From positions 1 through 35,876 of the forward strand of contig CAMAUY010000053.1 of NCBI GenBank assembly GCA_945861565.1: 35,876 bases of DNA, in the 5' to 3' direction. Under the pieces are notes generated by a model that saw only the letters and a list, made by a program, of their open reading frames with translations, was not told the DNA's origin and did not search any database. Source of the stretch: Akkermansia muciniphila. GTDB taxonomy: Bacteria; Verrucomicrobiota; Verrucomicrobiia; Limisphaerales; UBA9464. A program made the position numbers and the translations under genes. Below are positions 23,901 to 29,472 of this stretch, piece by piece. Within the stretch, counting starts at the first letter, position 1; each line of letters opens with the position of its first letter.

Positions 23901-26707
23901 CGTGTCTTTCGTTCGGAATCACCCGAAGTATGCCATTCAAGGAGTCGCTTGTGCGTGACCAGCAAGCGCTGCAGCGTCCGTCCGATTGCGTCGAGGCTTA
24001 TAAAGGCGTCGTACGGCAGAAACGCCACCGTGAGAGAGATCTGGCCCAACTGGCGTCCGCTCGCCCCGGCCACTCCCCGAAGATGCATCGCCCACGACAA
24101 ATCAGCCTGCTTGCGGAGTGCATTCGCCATCGTCGCCAACAATCCGGGCAACGTGATGAGGATAAGGACCAGCAGCAATCCCGGGCCGCCGAGTTCGGGA
24201 TAGAGGACCCAATTGCCAAGAATTAGGAGCATCAGCGCAACGGGAACGAGACTTCGCCTCAGATTGTCGAAGATCTTCCACTGAGACAGCAGGGATATCG
24301 GATTGGCGATACGACGGGCGTCGGCGCCGGGAACCCGCGGAAGGAGCCACTGCGTAATCTGCCAGTCGCCACGAATCCACCGGTGGCGCCGATCAATGTC
24401 CACGTTATAGCGGGACGGATGTTCTTCATAGAACTCCACGTCGCTGACAAGGGCGGAACGGGCAAGACACGCTTCCAGCAAATCGTGGCTGAGAATGGTG
24501 TTCTCAGGGAAGCGTCCGTTCATGGCTCGCTGGAAGGCATCCACATCGTAAATACCCTTTCCAATAAACGAGCCTTCCTGAAAAACATCCTGATACACAT
24601 CGGAAACCTCTCGCGTGTACGGATCAATGCCCACGTCGCCGGAAAAAAGACGAACGAACCAGGATCGCCGGGCGCTCGGGAGACTGACGCCCACGCGCGG
24701 CTGCAGGATGCTGTAGCCTTCGTTGACAATCCCGCGCACGGCATCGAACACCGGGCGGTTTAATGGATGCGCCATTGTCCCGACGAGCTGACGAGCGGCA
24801 TCGCGCGGCAGTTGCGTGTCGGTGTCGAGTGTGATGACGTACTTGACAGATGGTAAGACCGCCGTGTTTCCGACTATCTTGGAGAAGCATTCGCGAGCAC
24901 CGCCGCGCAGGAGGGCGTTGAGCTCCGTCAACTTTCCCCGTTTGCGTTCGAAGCCCATCCAGATGCCTTCTCCGACGTTCCAACGGCGCGGTCGGTGGAG
25001 CAGAAAGAATAAGTTTTGAGCGTCGGTGGAGTACTTGCGGTTTAGCATTTCGACGCCAGCCTGCGCCCGCTGAAGGAGCCCGTCATCTTCGGGTAAAACT
25101 TCCTGCGCCGCGTCGCGGAAATCGGTTAACAAGGCGAAGTGTAAGTACCGGTCTCGATTCGCGAGATGGTGGATCTCCAACGTTTCGATCAAGCGATCGA
25201 CACCCTCCAGGCTGGTTAGCATGGTGGGAACGACCACCATCGTGCGGCACTCGGAGGCGATGCCGGAGGAATAATCCAGGCGGGGCAGTAGACGCGGTTT
25301 CACCAGCAGCGTGGCCAGCCAGTTGATCAACGCCACCGCCATCTGACTGGCAGCAAGGAGGAAGACAAGGGTGAAGAAAATAAGTCTCCATCCCTGCACT
25401 TCAAACCGGGTGGCCTGCTGTAAAAACTCGAGCGTCGCGAATAGGATGAGCACCCCAATTCCCCCCGCATAAAACGTCAGCGGACAACGTCGGATGCTCC
25501 GCTCGATAATCGTCCGCCAGGGCCATCGGCCCTTCGTGATGCGCCCAAGCACGGAATGGCCTTTATCGATCAGAAAAAAGCCGACGTGGGCGGTCCGGTC
25601 TCCGGACCCCTTTTGCCGGACACTGTCGGCGGCCAGTTCGATTGCACGCTGCGCGACGACCGCTTCCGGGAGCTCGCTGTGCCGGGCGAACGACTCCACC
25701 GCGTGGCGATAGCGATCGCGGGTCGCAAAGTCCATTGCCCCGTAAACGTCGGCGGGATCCGTGCGTAATGTTTGCTCGACCAGAGTAAGGGTCTCCACGA
25801 ACCCCTTCCAGTCCATGGCGCTCAAGAAACGAAGACTGGTGATGCTGTGGCTGACGGATACCTGGTCGGCCGCCTGATTTTGGCTCTCCAATTGGACAAG
25901 CTGTTCGATCGACAGCCCCTGCGCAACGAGCCGTTGTTCGAGCCAGGTGCGGGCGAGATGCAGCACCGGACTTTGTCGCGATAAACGCTGGCAAAATGCC
26001 GCCACGAATGAGCTCGAGATGGGAATGTCTGATTTCGCCATATCTGCCACCACAACAACCAGATGGGACGCATCCCGTTCCGCCATGTCCTGCAAACGAT
26101 CCACCCAGGAGTGGGCAAGATCGCAATGCTCCCGGGCAATGATCAGTCGGGTGGTGACGCGCTGGAGATTCTCAATCAGCCCCAGACGCAACATAATTGG
26201 AATGGCCCAAAGTTCGCCTAGTTTTAGGGAAACCACCGTCTGGTAGGCGGCGATGAATGCACTGAGCGGACCGGCATCAATTTGTGCATCCACGTGCGAG
26301 ACCAATTCGAGCACGATGTCGTAAACGCGGGGGAGTCCGGCGGAGGGTGAGCTCGACAGGCGAGGCAACTCCCGGCTGTAGCCCTTAGGTAGGTGCCGCC
26401 TGGCGATTTGAATCTGCTCTTCAATCAGGTAGAAGTTATCCAGCAGCCATTCGGCGGCGGGAGTGACCCGTCGGCTTTGGTCGATGGCGAGAGTCGTGCG
26501 ATTGAAGGCTCTAAGCACCGCCTCGTTTCGGTCCAAACACGCCAGCAGACGGTTGGAACCTTGTCCGGCGACGACTACATGATTGGCGGCGAGGGTTTTG
26601 GCATGCCGTGCCAATTGGTCGACACTGAACAACTCGGCACGCAGTGGCGGATCGCCCGTGCCTTGCCGCGAACCGATCTGTCCGGGCATCCAGTTTTGAA
26701 AGCGCAT
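17984..26707 (-). CDS. ndvB: cyclic beta-1,2-glucan synthase (GT84 + GH94)
   Basis: A 2907-residue inner-membrane enzyme of the NdvB/ChvB class, full length for the family (~2800-2900). It makes cyclic beta-1,2-glucan from UDP-glucose for the periplasm. Order: N-terminal region (LRAELFSVDQLARHAKTLAA; GELWAIPIMLRLGLIENLQR); membrane helices near 405-470; the GT84 domain with DTDTQLPRDAARQLVG near 628 and the product motif RHRWIRGDWQ near 772; more helices near 810-1000; a glycoamylase-like part containing HHQGMSLLAL near 1535; two GH94-type beta-sandwich repeats; and the catalytic (alpha/alpha)6 domain with GDWNDGMNKVG near 2568, whose Asp is the general acid of the phosphorylase that sets ring size. 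ATG 26707 is the first start. No frameshift was seen. Confidence 0.93.
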   Translation of the reverse strand: MRFQNWMPGQIGSRQGTGDPPLRAELFSVDQLARHAKTLAANHVVVAGQGSNRLLACLDRNEAVLRAFNRTTLAIDQSRRVTPAAEWLLDNFYLIEEQIQIARRHLPKGYSRELPRLSSSPSAGLPRVYDIVLELVSHVDAQIDAGPLSAFIAAYQTVVSLKLGELWAIPIMLRLGLIENLQRVTTRLIIAREHCDLAHSWVDRLQDMAERDASHLVVVVADMAKSDIPISSSFVAAFCQRLSRQSPVLHLARTWLEQRLVAQGLSIEQLVQLESQNQAADQVSVSHSITSLRFLSAMDWKGFVETLTLVEQTLRTDPADVYGAMDFATRDRYRHAVESFARHSELPEAVVAQRAIELAADSVRQKGSGDRTAHVGFFLIDKGHSVLGRITKGRWPWRTIIERSIRRCPLTFYAGGIGVLILFATLEFLQQATRFEVQGWRLIFFTLVFLLAASQMAVALINWLATLLVKPRLLPRLDYSSGIASECRTMVVVPTMLTSLEGVDRLIETLEIHHLANRDRYLHFALLTDFRDAAQEVLPEDDGLLQRAQAGVEMLNRKYSTDAQNLFFLLHRPRRWNVGEGIWMGFERKRGKLTELNALLRGGARECFSKIVGNTAVLPSVKYVITLDTDTQLPRDAARQLVGTMAHPLNRPVFDAVRGIVNEGYSILQPRVGVSLPSARRSWFVRLFSGDVGIDPYTREVSDVYQDVFQEGSFIGKGIYDVDAFQRAMNGRFPENTILSHDLLEACLARSALVSDVEFYEEHPSRYNVDIDRRHRWIRGDWQITQWLLPRVPGADARRIANPISLLSQWKIFDNLRRSLVPVALMLLILGNWVLYPELGGPGLLLVLILITLPGLLATMANALRKQADLSWAMHLRGVAGASGRQLGQISLTVAFLPYDAFISLDAIGRTLQRLLVTHKRLLEWHTSGDSERKTRADLTGFYSSMWIAPVVALTSGVWLIWREPTQLPLALPILGIWLMAPWIAWWISQPIDSTTPDLTAAQLAFLRRTARTTWYFFESFVTAIENWLPPDNFQEVPSPTIASRTSPTNIGLAMLANLAAHDFGYLSTGNLIRRTQNTLATMQQLDRHRGHFYNWYETRTLQPLLPLYISSVDSGNLAGHLLTLSSGLREQSDQATFTPQIFSGLLDTVRILRDAARDKAPLEALEAKLKQAPSNLRAAYNLLAEATGQATAMAASLAKEGEDFKAWAPTFRDNCRDQLEDMLLLAPWLSLATPKHGERSEVILTHLDRAPRLREMSTFVQSACALIETTLHDFPVTSPQSQNEKQLFLTNLARRLREADDQARQRLLTLESIARQCEELAAMDFTFLFDSDRDLFCIGVNVTERRHDTSFYDLLASEARLCSYVAIALGQVPQDHWFSMGRLLVASRGDPILVSWSGSMFEYLMPLLVMPNYENTLLDHTCQAAVHQQSEYGTLRGVPWGISESGYNRTDIHLNYQYRAFGVPGLGLKRGLADDLVIAPYASALALMVAPVAACENLQRLAKEGRFGTYGFYEAVDYTPSRLPPGETSATIQSFMAHHQGMSLLALVNLLRDYPMQRRFMACPVLKATELLLQERVPKAAASVLAEDLKLNESRMLTGNGEAVMRVSTNPSPPAPELHLLSNGRYHVVITSAGGGYSRWRDLSVTRWREDATRDGWGMFVYLRDLATGDFWSTAYQPTLRTTKGYEAIFTQARAEFRQRHASLDVHTEISVSPEDDVELRRITITNRSAVGRSIELTTYAEIVLATPAADAAHPAFSNLFVQTEFSRHSSSILGTRRARSPEEKPPWLLHLMVAQGGEPGTISCETDRSKFVGRGESLANPAAMQSASPLSNTVGSVLDPIISLRRTISLRPHEAAVIVLILGVTESRNAAVALVEKYQSPRMVDRAFDLAWTHNQVTLHQLNATEGEAQLYGRLASALIYVDPARRASSAILLNNRRGQSALWSYGISGDAPIVLLRISDTEKIEIVRQLIRAHSYWRVKGVTVDLVIVHEDVSVYRQALHDQITSLISSGIEAQMLDKPGGIFVRRLEQIPNDDRVLLQAAARIVIDDEKGTLAEQLDHRRVLEPLIPDLIPTRSPPADLPMPSPQRELLFPNGLGGFARSGNEYIITLLPGQMTPAPWINVVANPYFGTVVSESGSAYTWVENSHAFRLTPWSNDPVQDSTGEAFYIRDEQTGQFWSPTPLPSRGTTPYVIRHGFGYTVFEHTENGIASELWVYVAMDAPVKFTVLKLRNISRHSRRLSVTGYWEWVLGDLRHKSLLHVHTEVDLKTGALLARNHYNTEFPDRTVFIDVNDATRSLTGDRKEFIGRNGNLSQPAALKRTRLSGKVGAGLDPCGAVQVSFHLLPGQERELSFRLGVGRSPAEVQTLIRRYRRADAGAMALDGVREYWGRTLGAVNVETPDPAVNIMANGWLLYQTLSGRLWGRTGFYQSGGAYGFRDQLQDVMALVHTEPALTREHLLRAAAHQFREGDVQHWWHPPAGRGVRTHFSDDYLWLPYVTCRYVSCVGDTGVLDEMVPFLEGRPVKPDEEAYYDLPNRTEESATLYQHCVRAIERGLQFGEHGLPLMGCGDWNDGMNKVGKDGRGESVWLAFFLYDVLSQFATLARSRQDTLVADRCATQAKQLQQNIEQHGWDGQWYRRAYFDNGEPLGSQTNQECQIDSLPQSWSVISGAGDSLRSRQAMAAVDQRLIRRNARLIQLFDPPFDKSTLNPGYIKGYIPGVRENGGQYTHAAIWTTMAFALMGDHDRAWELFALLNPIHHGGTPKQIATYKVEPYVVAADVYAVAPHTGRGGWTWYTGAAGWMYRLLIETLLGVNLAGDQLQLTPRLPKRWTTYKLHYRFRQAVYHITITRLAAGSADRPHVVLDGKQLASNSIPLVDDRREHFVEMTIKSPVSPLDAETDPIPTA

Positions 26708-26748
26708 TGATGGGGTCGGGATGGTACGCTCTTCCCCGATCCGATGCT

Positions 26749-26763
26749 ATGGGGTGTTAACCC
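26749..26763. repeat. palindrome ATGGGGTGTTAACCC
   Basis: A copy of the five-member palindrome family, 42 bases upstream of the cyclic glucan synthase start. It shares CTATGGGGTGTTA and a following ACCTT-type end with the copy at 8241. It could be an operator of the glucan synthase. Confidence 0.5.
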
Positions 26764-26898
26764 TACCTTTTGGAACGGTGACATAAGGCCGTTTCCTTCG
26801 GATATCCGGCGTGAGGCAGTTTACCTATAGGGCTGCGGCCTCCACCGCGGCTTCCTCCAACTGCGAAATAAGTCAAGCGGTCACATTCTTGCCCGAAA
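26764..26898. other. intergenic region, no gene recognised
   Basis: About 135 bases between the glucan synthase promoter region and the end of the minus-strand cassette-like gene. I looked for a third attC-like hairpin here and did not find one. Confidence 0.35.
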
Positions 26899-27261
26899 TC
26901 AGCCTCTCTCCGCTCGACCTATTCCGCCTGGGTGTTTGGTGCGCTGGCGGTGATACATCTCATTGTCGGTGTAGGTGTAGGTGACATCGAGGCGATTGGT
27001 GGACGTGAGCGAGAGACGATAACGCGCAAACCGCCCGGTGGACTTCCAATGTGTGGCGAACGACAAGACCTCGCCATCCCAAGCGGTGTCGAAAACCTCT
27101 GACTCCTCTCCATCGTAGCCGTCGCGAAGCTGAATGGCATACGAGTCGTCGGAACGAGTGATGGTGAACTCAACCTCGCTCGCATACTCACTGCCGTTCA
27201 GCCAAGTGCCGACAAGCAAGTCGCGCTTCGGCCCCTGTTTCGGTTTGCGTGTGGCTCTCAC
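26899..27261 (-). CDS. small beta-rich protein, candidate integron cassette gene
   Basis: About 120 residues from GTG 27261 (an open frame continues to TTG 27339, but that part lies inside repeat DNA). The core reads LLVGTWLNGSEYASEVEFTI, SYAIQLRDGYDGEESEVFDT and WDGEVLSFATHWKSTGRFARYRL, with alternating polar and hydrophobic residues, like a lipocalin-type small beta-barrel. I recognise no named function. It is read from the minus strand and starts about 18 bases after GTTAGGC of an attC-like site, the position expected for a gene cassette. The C-terminus is Arg/Gly-rich. The start is uncertain. Confidence 0.6.
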   Translation of the reverse strand: MRATRKPKQGPKRDLLVGTWLNGSEYASEVEFTITRSDDSYAIQLRDGYDGEESEVFDTAWDGEVLSFATHWKSTGRFARYRLSLTSTNRLDVTYTYTDNEMYHRQRTKHPGGIGRAERG

Positions 27262-27278
27262 GAGTGGTGCGCGGAAAC

Positions 27279-27371
27279 GCCTAACGCTGCTGCACAGTGA
27301 TGCGCCGCCGAGGGCATCCAGCATGGAACCACGACGCAACCGGCGCGTTCACTGGAGCAGCCTCGTTCGGC
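27279..27371 (-). other. attC-like recombination site 1
   Basis: A 93-base imperfect inverted repeat. On the minus strand it begins GCCGAAC and ends GTTAGGC (the latter fits the integron R' consensus GTTRRRY). The arms pair as an 8-bp outer block with one mismatch, a 2-base unpaired spacer, a 7-bp block with one A:A mismatch, a bulged G, a 5-bp block, a bulged T and a 6-bp block. The apical loop is long. This is the R box / spacer / L box / extrahelical-base plan of integron attC sites. It forms the first part of direct repeat 1. Confidence 0.55.
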
Positions 27372-27596
27372 CTCGGGACCTCGAAGAACACCAGCATCAA
27401 TCGGCTCAGGCATTCGTGTGATTGGTGTGATTCGTGGGCAAATGAAAGTTCGGGCGTGCCCACGAATCACACGAATGACACGAATGAAAACCCGGCGCTC
27501 ATGTTGAACGTGGAGATTGGCCCGGCCGAACAGCAGGTTTGACCCGAAAGCTGTCCGAGGCAATGCAAGTTCGAAGATACTGTCCCAGAATGGCCA
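27280..27596. repeat. 317-bp direct repeat, copy 1
   Basis: Matches 27688-28003 with only scattered substitutions and one single-base indel. It starts at CCTAACGC and ends at CAGAATGGCCA. It contains an attC-like hairpin and a second 30-bp-arm inverted repeat. The minus-strand frame through it is not a convincing gene. Confidence 0.9.
27411..27486. repeat. 30-bp-arm inverted repeat in copy 1
   Basis: CATTCGTGTGATTGGTGTGA at 27411 and on pairs with the right arm 27457-27486 with about two mismatches over 30 bases. The 16-base loop would leave a very stable cruciform. The arms are themselves built of ATTCGTGTG-type 9-base units. Confidence 0.8.
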
Positions 27597-27687
27597 TTCA
27601 CCTCCGGCTTGGCACAGCCCGTCAGGAAGTCTGTCTGTCAGATCCAAAAGTAAAATGGTGGCGATTCGGTTCATGCGCGCGGAGTGG
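27597..27687. other. unique spacer between the two direct repeats
   Basis: About 90 bases not shared between repeats. On the minus strand an ATG at 27674, 13 bases after the attC-like GTTAGGC, opens a frame (MNRIATILLLDLTDRLPDGL) that runs into repeat DNA. No family was recognised. Confidence 0.35.
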
Positions 27688-27779
27688 CCTAACGCCGCTG
27701 CTCAGTGACGCGCCGCCGAGGGCATCCAGCATGGAACCACGACGCAACCGGCGCGTTCACTGGAGCAGCCTCGTTCGGC
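27687..27779 (-). other. attC-like recombination site 2
   Basis: The same 93-base fold as site 1, with better pairing: 8 bp (one mismatch), 2-base spacer, 7 bp perfect, bulged G, 5 bp perfect, bulged T, 6 bp perfect. The minus-strand ends are GCCGAAC and GTTAGGC. Both sites have the same orientation. The segment between their GTTAGGC cores (about 408 bp) would be one excisable cassette. Confidence 0.58.
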
Positions 27780-28003
27780 CTCGGGACCTCGAAGAACTCC
27801 AGCGTCAATCGGCTCAGGCATTCGTGTGATTGGTGTGATTCGTGGGAAAAGAAAGTGCGGGCGTGCCCACGAATCACACGAAGGACACGAATGAAAACCC
27901 GGCGCTCATGTTGAACGTGGAGATTGGCCCGGCCGAACAGCAGGTTTGACCCTAAAGCTGTCCGAGGCAATGCAAGTTCGAAGATACTGTCCCAGAATGG
28001 CCA
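27688..28003. repeat. 317-bp direct repeat, copy 2
   Basis: Second copy of the long direct repeat, offset by 408 bases. It ends 33 bases before the 3' end of the DUF1501 gene. The inverted repeat inside it has arms 27819-27846 and 27866-27893. Confidence 0.9.
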
Positions 28004-28035
28004 AATTCCAGGCCGCGCGAAGCGCGGGCGGTGCA

Positions 28036-29472
28036 TCACGCAAGGATCCCCTTCACCACGTTGCCAAACACATCGGTCAGTCGATGGTCGCGGCCCGCAT
28101 AGCGGAAGGTGAGCCTCTCGTGGTCGAATCCCAGAAGGTGGAGAATCGTCGCATGGAGGTCGTGCAAGTGCACGCCGTCCTGCACGACACGGTAACCGTA
28201 GTCGTCCGTCGTGCCGAAGGTCAGACCGCCGCGAACTCCTGCGCCGGCCATCCACGCGCAAAAGCTTTCCGGCTGGTGCTCGCGTCCGTGCTTCTCCAGC
28301 GGTTGCGTTCCGCTGAGATCCTGGCTCCACGGCGTGCGGCCGAACTCGCCGCTCCAGACGACGAGCGTGTCTTCCAGCATGCCAAGTCGCTTGAGATCCG
28401 CGACCAGCGCCACCGTGGGCTGGTCGGTTTGAGCGCACATTTTCGGCAGCCCGTCGCGGAGATTGCCGTGATGATCCCAGCCATCCATGGTGACCTGGAT
28501 GAATCGCACGCCCGCCTCAGCGAACCGTCGGGCCAGCAGGCACGCGCGGGCGTTTTTGTCGGTCGGTTCCTTGCCCACCCCGTACAGATCCAGCGTCGCC
28601 TGGGATTCCCGGGTGAGATCGACCAACTTGGGCGTCTCGGCTTGCATCCGGAAGGCAAGCTCGAAAGATTCTATGACCCCTTCCATCTGGGAGTCACCCC
28701 CGATTCGTTGGAGGAGTCCGCGGTTCATCGCTTGAAGCAGGTCGAGCCGGCGACGTTGCTCGGTTTCGGGCGATGCGGGGTCGCTGAGATACTGGATTGG
28801 CAAATCGTTCGGACCGCTGGGCTTCGCGTTGACTCTCGTTCCTTGATGGATTGCCGGGAGAAACGCCGAGCCGTGATTCCGGACGTCACCGGGGGCATTG
28901 ATCGTGATGAAGCTCGGGAGGTTTTGGTTTTCGGTCCCGAGGCCGTAGCTGACCCAGGCCCCCAGCGAGGGTCGCAATGAGAGAAATGCGCCCGTGTTCA
29001 TTTGCAGCGAGGCCTGATCGTGTGAGCGATTGTCTGCGTTCATCCCGCGCAACAGGCAGATTTCGTCGGCGACTGTCGCCAGGTGGGGCAACAAATCGGA
29101 CATGATCATACCCGATTTTCCACGGGGCGCGAAGGGGGACATTGGCCCCAGCGACATGGAGTTTGCGAGACCGACGGTCACGTCGTGACCGTCCGTCGGA
29201 AAGTTCGGTTTCTTTCCTTCTTCGGCTTTGAGCCGCGGCTTGTAGTCAAACAGGTCGTGCTGCGACGGCCCGCCAGCCATGAAGAGGAAGATCACGCGTT
29301 TGGCCCGCGCGGCGAAATGGGGCGCGCGGGGTGTGAAGGGATTTGCATCGCCGAGCGCACGCTCGGTCAACAAGGCATGCAACGCAACGGAACCGAAGCC
29401 GCAGGCGCTTGTGCGCAGAAATTGCCGGCGAGAAGACAGGGCGGTGTTCAGGGCGAACGGGGGTGTTTTCAT
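28036..29472 (-). CDS. DUF1501 domain protein, Tat-exported
   Basis: A 478-residue protein of the DUF1501 family (alkaline-phosphatase-like fold, related to sulfatase/DUF1501 proteins of Planctomycetes and Verrucomicrobia). A Tat-type leader is at about 13-35 (SSRRQFLRTSACGFGSVALH). Family motifs follow: RVIFLFMAGGPSQHDLFDYK, HDQASLQMNTGAF, TMDGWDHHGNL, VVWSGEFGRTPW and ATILHLLGFDHERLTFRYAG. ATG 29472 overlaps the stop of the PSD1 gene (ATGA at 29469-29472), so the two are translationally coupled. By context it is a periplasmic partner of the cytochrome-domain protein. A 14-residue upstream extension to 29514 is rejected because it spoils the leader. Confidence 0.9.
   Translation of the reverse strand: MKTPPFALNTALSSRRQFLRTSACGFGSVALHALLTERALGDANPFTPRAPHFAARAKRVIFLFMAGGPSQHDLFDYKPRLKAEEGKKPNFPTDGHDVTVGLANSMSLGPMSPFAPRGKSGMIMSDLLPHLATVADEICLLRGMNADNRSHDQASLQMNTGAFLSLRPSLGAWVSYGLGTENQNLPSFITINAPGDVRNHGSAFLPAIHQGTRVNAKPSGPNDLPIQYLSDPASPETEQRRRLDLLQAMNRGLLQRIGGDSQMEGVIESFELAFRMQAETPKLVDLTRESQATLDLYGVGKEPTDKNARACLLARRFAEAGVRFIQVTMDGWDHHGNLRDGLPKMCAQTDQPTVALVADLKRLGMLEDTLVVWSGEFGRTPWSQDLSGTQPLEKHGREHQPESFCAWMAGAGVRGGLTFGTTDDYGYRVVQDGVHLHDLHATILHLLGFDHERLTFRYAGRDHRLTDVFGNVVKGILA

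Noticed and set aside
27258..27674. Minus-strand frames of 138 and 249 codons through the direct repeats (27258-27674 and 27689-28438)
   Set aside because: They translate both repeat copies in the same way, and one also overlaps the DUF1501 gene. No recognisable domain. They are better explained as reading through attC-like repeats, although the ATG at 27674 sits where a cassette gene would start.
27411..27893. Possible CRISPR-like repeat arrangement
   Set aside because: Only two long copies, no regular short spacers and no cas genes.
27946..28980. A 344-codon plus-strand open frame
   Set aside because: Antisense to the DUF1501 gene and starts inside repeat DNA.
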